Under the pieces are notes generated by a model that was not told where the DNA came from, ran no database searches, and saw only the letters and a program-made list of their open reading frames with translations. A stretch of DNA of 64,000 bases from JANQMY01 sp965228775 (lineage in GTDB: Bacteria; Pseudomonadota; Alphaproteobacteria; JANQMY01). The stretch is taken from the NCBI GenBank assembly GCA_965228775.1, contig OZ245840.1, positions 2,356,001 to 2,420,000 of the forward strand, in the 5' to 3' direction. How positions within the stretch are numbered: position 1 is the stretch's first letter; every line of letters begins with the position of its first letter. Position numbers and translations under genes: made by a program. Shown one piece after another: positions 1 to 9,231 of this stretch.

Positions 1-1022
1 ATGGCGAATGCATTGTCGACCTTTGGGCCGGTTTCCGGGACAAGGCGAACACAACAGCCTGGACGCAAGACACATTGGCGAATGTGTGGTCAACCACCAA
101 AGGCCCGACCGCGATGTGCTGCGCTCAACTCGTCGATCAGGGAAAAATTTCGTACACGGACACTGTAGCAAGCTATTGGCCGGAATTTGCAGCGCATGGC
201 AAAGAGAATGTCACCGTCGGTCAAATGTTGTCGCATCAAGCCGGACTGAGCGGGTTGCGGGAAACTTCTAAGGTTGAGGATTTCTACGACCAGGACTTGA
301 TGGCCACCCGCCTTGCCGCCCAAGAACCCTTATGGGCGCCGGGGGCCTATTCCGGATACCACGCCATCACATATGGATTTCTCGCGGGCGAATTGGTGAA
401 GCGTGTTACCGGCAAGTCTCTCGGTCAGTATTTTCACGATGAAATTGCGGTTCCCTTCGGCATCGATTTTCATATCGGTCTTCCGGAAACAGAGGAAAGT
501 CGAATTGCTGAAATGATCGAAAGTGACGGTCCGGCTCAATCCTTCGACGAGATTGCCGATACGGAAATCAAGAAACTCACGTTCACCAATCCTATGCTGT
601 CGCCACTCTTTCCGAATGACCGGGCTTGGCGTGCCGCCGAAATTCCTGCTGCCGGAGGGCGAGGTTCAGCTTATGCCATTGCCAAACTCTATGGTGTTTT
701 GGCTGCGGGAGGGTCGCAGGGTGACAAACAGCTTTTGTCCCTAGACGGAATAAAAGCCATGGCGGCACCGCAAATTGAAAACGAAGACGCCGTCTTGGGC
801 TTCCCCCTCCGATGGGGGGCCGGCATGGCGTTGAATGCGGAATGGGGTGAGTACGGCCCCAATATGTCTGCGTTCGGTCATTCGGGCTGGGGCGGTTCTT
901 TTGGCGCCGCAGATCTGGAAACCGGCATCGGCATGTCTTATGTGATGAATAAGATGGGCGGTGCATTGGCCGGCGATCCAAGGGCGCTCGCCCTTTCGAA
1001 AACTCTGTTTGAGTGTCTGTAG
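1..1022 (+). CDS. Serine hydrolase of the beta-lactamase/EstB family, 5' end outside window
   Basis: A serine beta-lactamase-fold enzyme (esterase, carboxypeptidase or beta-lactamase-like) that would act through an acyl-serine intermediate; the substrate cannot be predicted. The frame is open from base 3 to the stop at 1020-1022, giving 339 visible residues, so the start lies before the window. The SxxK nucleophile motif is seen as STTK at visible residues 30-33, followed by the family tyrosine in a YHA motif near residue 119 and a GHSGWGG box near residue 293 in the place of KTG/HxG. It ends 12 bases before the P450 gene on the same strand, so the two are probably co-transcribed. The family call is firm, the activity is not. 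Confidence 0.85.
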   Translation, partial: GECIVDLWAGFRDKANTTAWTQDTLANVWSTTKGPTAMCCAQLVDQGKISYTDTVASYWPEFAAHGKENVTVGQMLSHQAGLSGLRETSKVEDFYDQDLMATRLAAQEPLWAPGAYSGYHAITYGFLAGELVKRVTGKSLGQYFHDEIAVPFGIDFHIGLPETEESRIAEMIESDGPAQSFDEIADTEIKKLTFTNPMLSPLFPNDRAWRAAEIPAAGGRGSAYAIAKLYGVLAAGGSQGDKQLLSLDGIKAMAAPQIENEDAVLGFPLRWGAGMALNAEWGEYGPNMSAFGHSGWGGSFGAADLETGIGMSYVMNKMGGALAGDPRALALSKTLFECL

Positions 1023-1034
1023 GGAGAGATCCTC

Positions 1035-2240
1035 ATGACCGACAAACTACCGTCCGGTGTTGAACTGACGCCCCTCGACGATACGTTTCGCAATAATCCA
1101 TACCCCCGGCTTCACCAATTGCGAAGCACGGCACCTGTATACGCCGATCCGGATTTCGCCCTGGTGGTGACCACACGGCATGGAGATGTGCAGAAGGTCC
1201 TTCGGGATAAAGAGATGTGGTCCGACCCCCGCAAAGCCAACAAGGATGATTTGTCCAGCCGGTTCGCACCGCCAGGGGATCAGCAGCCGTCGATGCTTTT
1301 CATGGATGACCCGGACCACAAGCGCCTGCGCAATTTGGTCAACAAGGCCTTCACACCGCGCGCCGTCGAAAACATGCGCCCACGGGTCCGCGAAATTGTA
1401 AATGATCTGTTGTCAGACATTTCAACCTCAGAATTCGATCTTATCGCGAGCTTGGCAGCGCCATTGCCATCTATCGTGATTGCGGAAATGCTGGGAATTG
1501 ACGCCAGCAACCATCATGACTTCAAACAATGGTCCGACATCGTGACGGACGTGTTCTTCAACATGTTCCCTACCGAGGAACAAGCGGCTCAAGCCGAGCA
1601 GGCCTCTGAAAACCTCAATAATCTGTTCCATGAGGAAATCGAGAAGCGGCGCGCCAAAGACGAAGACGACCTCATTGGCGCCATGGTCCGCGCTGAAGAG
1701 CAGGGCGATACGCTAACGACCCAAGAAATCGTCTCTCAGTGCAATCTGCTGCTGGTGGCAGGAAACGTGACGACGACGGATCTGATCGGCAATGGTGTGA
1801 AAGCGCTCTTGGATTTCCCGGACCAGGTCCACAAGCTAAAAGCAAATCCGGAGTTGATCGAAAACGCCGTGGAAGAAATGCTGCGCTTTGATTCACCGGT
1901 CGTCAATTCGGGACGCATCGCGCCAGCCGATATGGAACTTGATGGCTGTCCGGTTCACAAAGGCCAATCCATTTCCACGTCCCTGGGGGCAGCAAATCGC
2001 GACCCCTCCGTACATCCGAACCCGGATACGTTCGACGTGGCACGCGAGAACATCCAGCATCAGTCCTTTGGGGGCGGACGGCACTTCTGCCTCGGCGCCC
2101 CATTGGCACGGGTCGAGGGGCAGGAAGCGGTGCGTGGCCTGCTGGAGAAGTTTCCAAACCTCTCCCACTCGCCCAAAGGACACGTATACAAAACAGTCCC
2201 AGGCTTTAGAGGCATGTCGGAATTGTGGGTAAAGGCCTAG
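1035..2240 (+). CDS. Cytochrome P450
   Basis: A soluble bacterial class I cytochrome P450 of 401 residues, a haem monooxygenase that hydroxylates a small hydrophobic substrate using electrons from a ferredoxin pair not encoded here. The oxygen-activation motif of the I-helix is AGNVTT (242-247), the K-helix ExxR is E281-R284, and the haem loop FGGGRHFCLG (345-354) carries the thiolate ligand Cys352. There is no membrane anchor. The ATG follows a GGGAGAG ribosome site. It sits directly downstream of the serine hydrolase, which suggests a shared catabolic transcript. Subfamily (for example CYP107-, CYP116- or CYP153-like) was not resolved. Confidence 0.95.
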   Translation: MTDKLPSGVELTPLDDTFRNNPYPRLHQLRSTAPVYADPDFALVVTTRHGDVQKVLRDKEMWSDPRKANKDDLSSRFAPPGDQQPSMLFMDDPDHKRLRNLVNKAFTPRAVENMRPRVREIVNDLLSDISTSEFDLIASLAAPLPSIVIAEMLGIDASNHHDFKQWSDIVTDVFFNMFPTEEQAAQAEQASENLNNLFHEEIEKRRAKDEDDLIGAMVRAEEQGDTLTTQEIVSQCNLLLVAGNVTTTDLIGNGVKALLDFPDQVHKLKANPELIENAVEEMLRFDSPVVNSGRIAPADMELDGCPVHKGQSISTSLGAANRDPSVHPNPDTFDVARENIQHQSFGGGRHFCLGAPLARVEGQEAVRGLLEKFPNLSHSPKGHVYKTVPGFRGMSELWVKA

Positions 2241-2260
2241 CGGAAGCGCGAGGTCAGGCG

Positions 2261-2755
2261 TTATTCACCAAATGATGCCCGAGGGGATGGCGGCGGCGCT
2301 TCATCTTGAAGGCCCAGGCCGTACCATGGCTTCACTTCCAAGCCCCGGCCGATGGTGAAGCCCTGAAGCACCGGTGGTTTTTCCTTGCCGGTAATCGACG
2401 GCGGGCCATCTTTCAAGGCGGTTGCTCCAATACCCCCCACATTCACGCCCTCAATACCTGATGTGCTCATATCAAGATTGAGAAGTACCGAGTCGTCCCA
2501 GGTAAACTTGGTAAGGTCACCGCGCGTGCCGATGAATTGCGGGCCGGATACGGCCAAGCCGACTTTGGGCTTTTCTTTTTCGGTGAAACGCGTGAACGGA
2601 ACATGAAGATGCGCAATGATACCCGTGCCTTCCTGAACACGAATATCTCTCAGCCAATCATCTTCAGCTTGCGCTGAACCGGCCCACAAGGAAGCAACAG
2701 CCACAATGGCCGCTGTTGCGCCTAGTCTTGAACCGGTTTTTGGGCCCCCACCCAT
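2261..2755 (-). CDS. Secreted protein of unknown function
   Basis: No family is recognised. The product is 164 residues with a clear Sec signal peptide: a basic N-terminus, a hydrophobic run AAIVAVASLW and a cleavage site after AGSAQA. The mature part is Gly/Pro-rich and ends in a PPPSPRASFGE tail. I chose the ATG at 2753-2755 because it gives the signal peptide directly and has AGGGA five bases upstream; an in-frame start at 2884 would put about 43 basic residues before the signal. It converges on the P450 gene with 20 bases between stops. A periplasmic or exported location is inferred. Confidence 0.6.
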   Translation of the reverse strand: MGGGPKTGSRLGATAAIVAVASLWAGSAQAEDDWLRDIRVQEGTGIIAHLHVPFTRFTEKEKPKVGLAVSGPQFIGTRGDLTKFTWDDSVLLNLDMSTSGIEGVNVGGIGATALKDGPPSITGKEKPPVLQGFTIGRGLEVKPWYGLGLQDEAPPPSPRASFGE

Positions 2756-2962
2756 AATCTTCCCTGTTCGATTTCGCCTTCGACACGCAACACCCCACAC
2801 AAGACTGCCAAGGCCATTTTTCTCTGCCTCGTACCCTTGTATGGTGAGAACTTGTTTTGGTGAATACAAGTCCTTTGTGGCCAAATGCTAACAAACATTA
2901 ACCAAACCTGAAAAGACAATTTTTTTCGACAATCGATAGTTTCCGTATGGGAGTCGGCGGTT

Positions 2963-3532
2963 TTGGCCAGTTTTGATCAGCAAAAAGATGCCACCATCCC
3001 GCCATCTCCATGGATTGTGCGGTTTTCCGCCCTTATCCGGGCGGGCGGAACCGTGTTGGACCTTGCCGCCGGCCGTGGCCGGCATACCGATTTCTTCCTT
3101 AAGAACGCATTTTCCGTCGTTGCGACGGACATCGATGTCTCTGATTTGGTATGGGCCCAAGAAAAGGGCGCCAAGGTTATCGAAGCCGATCTAGAAGATG
3201 CACCCTGGCCATTTGCAGACACCCAATTCGACGCAATCGCGGTCTGCAATTACATGCACCGCCCTCATTTTTCGAAACTGGCCGAGGCCCTTACGCCAGG
3301 CGGCGTTTTGCTGTTCGACACATTCGGCCAGGGCAACGAGACGGTGGGGCGCCCTCGAAATCCCGATTTCTTGCTCAAACCGGGCGAACTTCTGACTGCC
3401 TTTGATGCAAAACTGCGCATTGTGGCTTATGAACATGGGAAAGAAGAGAAGCCGCGTCCCGCCGTCCGGCAACGCCTTTGTGCAATCAAGATGGACGATG
3501 GAGATGCGCTCAACGATTTGCCGCCGGGGTGA
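2963..3532 (+). CDS. Class I SAM-dependent methyltransferase
   Basis: A small (189 residues) Rossmann-fold methyltransferase of the Methyltransf_11/TehB-like type. Motif I is VLDLAAGRGR (residues 31-40), the acidic end of strand 2 is in VVATDID, and motif IV/post-motif regions read FDAIAVCNYMHRP and LTPGGVLLFDTFG. The target is unknown; the family includes tellurite-resistance and small-molecule methyltransferases. The start is a TTG, since no ATG lies in frame upstream, and the ribosome site is weak. The exported-protein gene at 3570 follows on the same strand, so the two may be one unit. Confidence 0.8.
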   Translation: MASFDQQKDATIPPSPWIVRFSALIRAGGTVLDLAAGRGRHTDFFLKNAFSVVATDIDVSDLVWAQEKGAKVIEADLEDAPWPFADTQFDAIAVCNYMHRPHFSKLAEALTPGGVLLFDTFGQGNETVGRPRNPDFLLKPGELLTAFDAKLRIVAYEHGKEEKPRPAVRQRLCAIKMDDGDALNDLPPG

Positions 3533-3569
3533 AAGCCGCAAAACGCTGATAAAGGAAATGGGGGACTCC

Positions 3570-4391
3570 ATGAAGATGTACGGGCCGGGCCGGCTGTTGT
3601 TCTTCCTATGTTTGGCCGTGACGATTACGTGGTCGCCGGCCACACCACTTCACGCGCAAACCCTGCAAGAAGGCCGCGACTATTTCCTCAAATTGGAAGC
3701 CAGCATGCCCGCCGATCGCGCCACGCAGTGGCGTGCAGCACCCGGTTATGTGCAAGCACGGCAAAATTTTCTGACCGCGGACTACACGCCGGACATTTCA
3801 AAATCGAAGATGAAACGTCTGACGAAGGAAGCCAAACGGGCCGCGCGGAAAGATACAAAGTGCCGCAAGATGGAATTGACCGATGCCGCATTCCAAGGTC
3901 CGCTTGGTTTGGACCGTCAAGTGGAACGGCAGATTCTTCAAGGTCAGGTGCGCAATGCGTGGTCCTACAGGATCAGCCTGGAAGGCTGCGAGACCGCCTA
4001 TCACGCCAATTTTGTGCTCATCGAGGAAAACGACGACGAGCTCAACCACGTCACCACCTTGCCCGGCACCACGCTGGCGTGGCCGAGCCTTCAATCGGAC
4101 GCGCTTCCGAAGATAGCCCTGACGGCCCTGCAAACCGTTCGGCGGGAAAACCCGCAATGTATTCCGGCCGGGCGGGACCGTATCATCGCCACGCGCCTGG
4201 ACGAAAAACGCATTCGGGACAGCAAAATGTTCGGCGTGTTCCTTGGGGGCCGATGGATCGAAACCTGGACCATGCAGATTTGCGGGCAGAAGCTGGATTT
4301 GCGTGTTGCCTTCAGAGCCGATGGAAGCGGCGGTGCATCGTTTCAAGCCCAGCCCAGTGGAGATGCCGGCTCTCAAGCAGCCTCTAAATGA
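3570..4391 (+). CDS. Exported protein of unknown function
   Basis: No family recognised. The product is 273 residues with a signal peptide (hydrophobic LLFFLCLAVTITW, likely cleavage after PLHA) followed by a hydrophilic mature domain with several cysteines (KCRK, EGCET, NPQC, QICGQK). I placed the start at 3570, with GGGGGA five bases upstream; an ATG at 3558 has a crowded ribosome site, and the frame extends back into the methyltransferase. The stop overlaps the start of the DUF599 gene by four bases (ATGA), which points to translational coupling and perhaps a joint envelope role. Confidence 0.65.
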   Translation: MKMYGPGRLLFFLCLAVTITWSPATPLHAQTLQEGRDYFLKLEASMPADRATQWRAAPGYVQARQNFLTADYTPDISKSKMKRLTKEAKRAARKDTKCRKMELTDAAFQGPLGLDRQVERQILQGQVRNAWSYRISLEGCETAYHANFVLIEENDDELNHVTTLPGTTLAWPSLQSDALPKIALTALQTVRRENPQCIPAGRDRIIATRLDEKRIRDSKMFGVFLGGRWIETWTMQICGQKLDLRVAFRADGSGGASFQAQPSGDAGSQAASK

Positions 4392-5086
4392 TGCCGCTCC
4401 TCGACATTGCGGCGGTCACCCTGCTCATTGTGGGCTGGCTTGGCTATGACCTTCTGCTGAACCTTTTTCGCGGCGAAGATTTAACGGCCAAAGTCGCCGC
4501 CGCCCGTCAACGCTGGATGTTGGAAATGCTCGGCCGGGCGGACCGCATTACGGATGTTTCCTTGGCAAGAGGTCTCATGCAGTCGGTCGCCTTCCTTGCC
4601 TCTACATCTGTATTGCTGATCACCGGTACGATTGGCTTGATCGGATCAGCCGGGATTATGGTCGACATCATCAACCAGTCGACTTGGCTTATCGCCACAT
4701 CTCGCGCCATGTTTGAAATCAAAACCGGCGTCTTGTTATTGATTTTCGTGCAGACATTTTTCCGTCTGACCTGGTGCCTGCGCTTACACAGTTATTCCAT
4801 GATCCTTATCGGTGCGGCGCCGGCGCCCGATGCGCAAGACACGCGTGAAGCGAAGATGATTGCCGACAAATCCGCCCGACTAAGTGCGCTGGCCTCACGG
4901 CATTATCTAGCAGGCTTACGGGGATATTATTTCGGTTTGGCAGCGCTTGCGTGGTACGTACATCCATTGCTGCTTGTCGGCGCGGTGTTGTTTACCTATG
5001 TGGTTCTCATCCGCCGTGAATATTACTCGCGCGCGAGTTTATTGCTCGACGGCCTTGCGCTGGGCGACAAAAAGGCAGACGCTTAA
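4388..5086 (+). CDS. DUF599 family inner-membrane protein
   Basis: A polytopic membrane protein of 232 residues matching the DUF599 pattern: an N-terminal helix with GWLGYDLLLN, then RWMLEMLGR followed by the RITDVSLARGLMQSVAFLAST segment that marks this family, and three further hydrophobic stretches. The function of DUF599 is not established. The ATG overlaps the stop of the exported protein by four bases, so translation is likely coupled. A 53-base gap separates it from the MFS gene downstream. Confidence 0.8.
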   Translation: MMPLLDIAAVTLLIVGWLGYDLLLNLFRGEDLTAKVAAARQRWMLEMLGRADRITDVSLARGLMQSVAFLASTSVLLITGTIGLIGSAGIMVDIINQSTWLIATSRAMFEIKTGVLLLIFVQTFFRLTWCLRLHSYSMILIGAAPAPDAQDTREAKMIADKSARLSALASRHYLAGLRGYYFGLAALAWYVHPLLLVGAVLFTYVVLIRREYYSRASLLLDGLALGDKKADA

Positions 5087-5139
5087 GAGCACAGCATAAA
5101 AACACACAAGCTCAGTGAGACGTAGGACCAGACATTAAG

Positions 5140-6510
5140 ATGATTAAGACACCCTGGTTCTATGGATGGAACATCGTCGCCCTTGCGATATTGTTCCAAG
5201 CGCTCACATTCGGCATCGGCATCTACAGCGCCACATTCTGGGTCGTTCCTTGGACCGAAGCGTTTGAAGCGCCCCGCGGCGATGTGCTGCGCGCAATGAT
5301 GTTCATGAACATAGCCATGGGTCTTGTCGCGCCGTTAGCGGGCCGCGCCATGGACCGATTGCCCATTGGCCTGCTGGTTTGTTGCGGCGCTGTCATCATG
5401 GCGGCAGGGCTTTCGCTGGTGGCGGCATCACAAACGCTTTGGCAGATCACATTGGTGTACGCGACACTGATCCCGGTTGGGCTGGTTCTTGCCGGCCCCC
5501 TTGCCGCCCAAACGCTTGCGGCAAAATGGTTTCAGGAAAACCGTGGCCTCGCCATCGGGATCTCGTCGGTTGGCACATCAGTTGGCGGTTTTTTGATCCC
5601 GCCGCTCGTGACAGCCCTGCAGTCGGGCTATGGATGGCGGACAACCCATTTGGTTCTTGCACTGATGGTTATTGTGCTAATTATTCCGATCACGTGGATT
5701 GTGTTGCAAAAAGGTCCAAAAGCACCGGCACCGCAATCGTCCTCGACGTCTCCGCAAGCAAGCCTTGCCACGCGCAAATGGACGACGCAGGAACTCTTCC
5801 GGGAGCGGGCCTATTGGGTTCCCGTGCTGTCTTTCGTTCCTCTATCATTTGTGTTCGGCAGTTTGCAGATGAACTTCGGCGCAATTGCCCACGATGCGGG
5901 GATCAGCAATCAGACGGCCTCCACGATGGTTTCCTTCATGGCCGTGGCCATGATTGGCGGCAAGCTTTTCTTCGGCGGCCTGTCAGACCGATGGGATCAC
6001 CGGGTTCTCTATTGGCTTGCCGCTGGCGCCATGTTCATGTCCGTCGTTTTGTTCCGGTTGCCGTCATCCGTGATGACCATCTTTGGCGCCATGGCCTTCT
6101 TGGGCATTGCCGGCGGCGGGTTTCTGCCTCTGATGGGGTCCATCGTCGCCAGCCGTTTCGGACCGGCAGCCTTCGGTCAGGTCCAAGGCCTGATTGGCCC
6201 GTTTATGACCCTTGGCGCTTTAGGACCGCCAGTCACCGGATGGATTTTCGATCAAACCGGGTCATATAGCGCGGCCCTCGACATTCTGATGATTATGGTT
6301 TTGCCGGGTGCGATCGCGATGTTTTTTATGCCCGAACGGCGCGATCAAGGTGTAAAACAAACACCGCCGGTCATGCCCCCAGTGACAGCCGTGCCCGCAC
6401 AATTACAAACACAACAAGAACAGCCAAGCGCCGCGAAAACTGTCACCGCGCCTGGCCCGGGAGACCCCTCAAATGGCCCAGAACCAGGATTGGCTCGACC
6501 AAGTTCGTGA
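5140..6510 (+). CDS. MFS transporter, oxalate/formate antiporter-like (MCT) group
   Basis: A 12-helix major facilitator of 456 residues. The N-terminus WFYGWNIVALAILFQ and the loop AKWFQENRGLAIGIS are typical of the OFA/monocarboxylate branch that carries small organic anions. A central hydrophilic loop (about residues 190-215) separates the two six-helix halves, and the last 55 residues form a Pro/Gln-rich cytoplasmic tail. Its end overlaps the amidohydrolase gene by 38 bases in another frame, so the pair is co-translated and may import and then hydrolyse the same acid or lactone. The substrate is inference. Confidence 0.85.
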   Translation: MIKTPWFYGWNIVALAILFQALTFGIGIYSATFWVVPWTEAFEAPRGDVLRAMMFMNIAMGLVAPLAGRAMDRLPIGLLVCCGAVIMAAGLSLVAASQTLWQITLVYATLIPVGLVLAGPLAAQTLAAKWFQENRGLAIGISSVGTSVGGFLIPPLVTALQSGYGWRTTHLVLALMVIVLIIPITWIVLQKGPKAPAPQSSSTSPQASLATRKWTTQELFRERAYWVPVLSFVPLSFVFGSLQMNFGAIAHDAGISNQTASTMVSFMAVAMIGGKLFFGGLSDRWDHRVLYWLAAGAMFMSVVLFRLPSSVMTIFGAMAFLGIAGGGFLPLMGSIVASRFGPAAFGQVQGLIGPFMTLGALGPPVTGWIFDQTGSYSAALDILMIMVLPGAIAMFFMPERRDQGVKQTPPVMPPVTAVPAQLQTQQEQPSAAKTVTAPGPGDPSNGPEPGLARPSS

Positions 6511-7474
6511 AGACATCATCGATCCGGAACGCCGGATCGTCGACCCTCACCATCATCTTTGGCACAATGAAGAAAGTCCTTATCTACTAGAGGATCTGTG
6601 GGCGGATACGGGCAGCGGCCACAATGTCGAAAAAACAGTCTTTGTGGAATGCATGTCCGAGTATTTGGACACAGGCCCGGAAGAACTGCGCCCGGTGGGG
6701 GAAACCAAGTTTGTTGCGGCCATCGCCGCTGAAGCCCAAAAAGGCAGCCCCGATAAGGCCCGCATTGGGGCCATCGTTTCGTATGCAGATCTTACCGGCG
6801 AAAGAGTGGATGAAGTGTTGGACGCCCACGAAGAAGCGGGCAATGGTCTGTTCCGCGGCATTCGTCATGCGGCGGGGTGGGATGCAAGTACCACCGTGCG
6901 CAACTCCCACACCAATCCACCGGAACATCTCTATTCCGACCACAAATTTAGAGAGGGCTTCGCAGTGCTGGGAAAACGCGGGTTTACGTTCGATGCGTGG
7001 AACTATCATCCGCAAATCCGTGAACTGACGGAACTTGCGAAATCTGTCCCGCAAACGACAATCATCTTTGACCATTTTGGCGGCCCGCTGGGAATCGGCC
7101 CGTACGCGGGACATCGCGACGAAATTTTCAGCCAATGGCAGGAAGACACAGCAGCGCTTGCCCGTTGCCCGAATGTGGTTGCCAAGATCGGCGGGCTCGC
7201 CATGCCAATTAATGGTCATGGGTGGCACAAGAGGTCCATGCCGGCCACATCCGATGAAATCGCCGACGCGCACAAACCATATTACGAGCATATGATCCAG
7301 GCGTTCGGGCCCGAGCGCTGCATGTTCGAAAGCAACTTCCCTGTGGACAAACAATCTGTGAGCTATCCTGTCCTTTGGAATGCATTCAAGAAGATTGCCG
7401 CAGGCTATTCGGAAGATGAGAAGGATGCCCTCTTCCGAGGCACAGCCACGCGGATCTACAAGATCGCGAAGTAG
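6473..7474 (+). CDS. Amidohydrolase family (amidohydrolase_2) metal-dependent hydrolase
   Basis: A TIM-barrel metal hydrolase of 333 residues in the amidohydrolase_2 group (lactonases, decarboxylases, 2-pyrone-4,6-dicarboxylate hydrolase relatives). Metal ligands are visible in IVDPHHHLW (residues 22-30), a central IIFDHFGGPLG strand end, and FESNFPVDK near the C-terminus, which supplies the late Asp. The start lies inside the MFS gene; overlap is 38 bases. The coupling suggests that the imported compound is its substrate, most likely a cyclic ester or a beta-oxo acid, though nothing in the sequence fixes this. Confidence 0.85.
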   Translation: MAQNQDWLDQVREDIIDPERRIVDPHHHLWHNEESPYLLEDLWADTGSGHNVEKTVFVECMSEYLDTGPEELRPVGETKFVAAIAAEAQKGSPDKARIGAIVSYADLTGERVDEVLDAHEEAGNGLFRGIRHAAGWDASTTVRNSHTNPPEHLYSDHKFREGFAVLGKRGFTFDAWNYHPQIRELTELAKSVPQTTIIFDHFGGPLGIGPYAGHRDEIFSQWQEDTAALARCPNVVAKIGGLAMPINGHGWHKRSMPATSDEIADAHKPYYEHMIQAFGPERCMFESNFPVDKQSVSYPVLWNAFKKIAAGYSEDEKDALFRGTATRIYKIAK

Positions 7475-7524
7475 TAATTAGAAAGCGGGGCGGATTAGGC
7501 GAAGCCGTAATGCGCCACAACGGT

Positions 7525-9075
7525 CTAAGGCCGATAAGCAAACCGCGCGGGCACGGGTTTGGTCGCGCGCCGCGCGAGCTTTGCCCAATCACACAAATGC
7601 CGCCTGGTCTCGCGCGGATCGATGATCTGTTCCACCTCGAAATATTCCGCCGAGCGGAACGGTGACCGCAACCGGTTGAGACGCTCCTTGATTTTCGCAA
7701 GATGCGCATCTGGGTCGGCAGCTTCCGCGATTTCCGCTTTGTAAGCCACTTCAATCCCGCCTTCGATGGGCAATGAGCCCCAATCGCCGGAAGGCCAAGC
7801 CAGCCGGAAATGATGGCTACCGGGTTTGCTGTTCGCAGCCCCGGCCACGCCAAAGGCCTTGCGTACAACAATGCAGCAAAACGGCACCGGCGCTTGGCCA
7901 AACGCCGCAAGTGCTTGAGATCCAAACCGGATCGTTGCGGATTCTTCCGATTCTTTACCGATCAGAAAACCCGGGCAGTCTTCCAAATGAATAAGCGGCA
8001 GATGAAATGTAGACGCCAGATCAACCAGCCGGATGAGTTTGCGGCAACTGTCTGCGGTCCACGCGCCGCCATAGATAAACGGATCCTCTGCAAAGATCGC
8101 AACGGGAATACCGTTGAGGCGCGCAAGGCCGGTAATGATCGAACGGCCCCATTTCTTTCCAATCTCAAAAAACGAGTCCTGGTCGACGACCGACTGAATA
8201 ACCTTGCGCATCTTGAAAACTTTGCGCGGATCTTTCGGCACAATAGATAAGAGCTTTTCGTCCGTACGGGTTGGATCATCGGTGCATTCCGCCAGTGGCG
8301 GAAGTTCATCTACGGACGATGGCAAGTAAGACAGGAAACGCTTGGCCATAGCGAAGGCTTCCTCTTCGCTTTCCGCCTCATCATCGATCGCGCCATTGCC
8401 GGTATGGATCGCAGATGCGCCAAGCTCTTCTTTGGAAACGTCCCCCAATTCGGCCCAATCCACCAGGGCAGGACCAGCGATCATCATTTGCGCCGTATCA
8501 CGCACAATGACCGAATAGTGGCTTGTGGCCACGCGCGCAGCGCCGATGCCGGCAACAGACCCCAATGCCAGAGCCACGGACGGCGCTGCGCCCAAATGGT
8601 TCACCACCATATCCCATCCCCGCACTTCGGGAATGTAGGTGCGTCCGGCCATCTCAATGGTTTTCACGGACCCGCCACCGCCCATGCCATCGATCAACCG
8701 GATATGCGGCAGTCGAAGTTCCAACGCCAAGCCTTCAGACTGAAGCCTCTTGCCCGCAATCGAAGCGTCCGCCGAACCGCCGCGGACCGTAAAATCATCG
8801 CCGGACAGCACCACGGGGCGGCCATCGATTTCTGCCGTACCGAACACAAAATTTGACGGTGTGAAGGAGGTCAGCTCGCCCTCATCATCATACTGTGCGA
8901 CCCCCGCCAGTTTTCCGATCTCGTGAAAACTGCTGTCATCCGCGACGGCATCCACACGCTCACGGATGGTCAGTTTGCCGAAATGATGCTGACGCTCGAC
9001 CTTATCCGCACCACCCATCGCCTCCGACAGGCTTTCCCGGTGCTTTAGTTCTTCGATTTCTTTTTCCCAACCCAT
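7525..9075 (-). CDS. Acyl-CoA carboxylase carboxyltransferase-type protein
   Basis: A 516-residue protein with the two crotonase-fold lobes of biotin-dependent carboxyltransferases (AccD/PccB/MmdA family), which move CO2 between biotin and an acyl-CoA. Visible hallmarks are GKLTIRERVDAVAD near the N-terminus, VVLSGDDFTVRGGSADA, and the second-lobe stretch PRKVFKMRKVIQSVVDQDSF. I use the ATG at 9073-9075, which has AAGGA seven bases upstream; ATGs at 9081 and further upstream are too close to or before that site. No biotin carboxylase or biotin carrier gene lies in the window, so the partner is elsewhere or this belongs to a stand-alone branch. Confidence 0.8.
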   Translation of the reverse strand: MGWEKEIEELKHRESLSEAMGGADKVERQHHFGKLTIRERVDAVADDSSFHEIGKLAGVAQYDDEGELTSFTPSNFVFGTAEIDGRPVVLSGDDFTVRGGSADASIAGKRLQSEGLALELRLPHIRLIDGMGGGGSVKTIEMAGRTYIPEVRGWDMVVNHLGAAPSVALALGSVAGIGAARVATSHYSVIVRDTAQMMIAGPALVDWAELGDVSKEELGASAIHTGNGAIDDEAESEEEAFAMAKRFLSYLPSSVDELPPLAECTDDPTRTDEKLLSIVPKDPRKVFKMRKVIQSVVDQDSFFEIGKKWGRSIITGLARLNGIPVAIFAEDPFIYGGAWTADSCRKLIRLVDLASTFHLPLIHLEDCPGFLIGKESEESATIRFGSQALAAFGQAPVPFCCIVVRKAFGVAGAANSKPGSHHFRLAWPSGDWGSLPIEGGIEVAYKAEIAEAADPDAHLAKIKERLNRLRSPFRSAEYFEVEQIIDPRETRRHLCDWAKLARRATKPVPARFAYRP

Positions 9076-9231
9076 GCCCATTTCCTTTTTTGTGTGCCGC
9101 AACGTAATCCAACAGGCCAGACGCGTCGACCCCGCGCACTCATGACAAAAGGCATGAACAATGCCGAAACTGTGATGTTCTAACGAACCATTGAGTTGGG
9201 CGCGACCGAGGTTTCGCGTTACTCTGCCGGG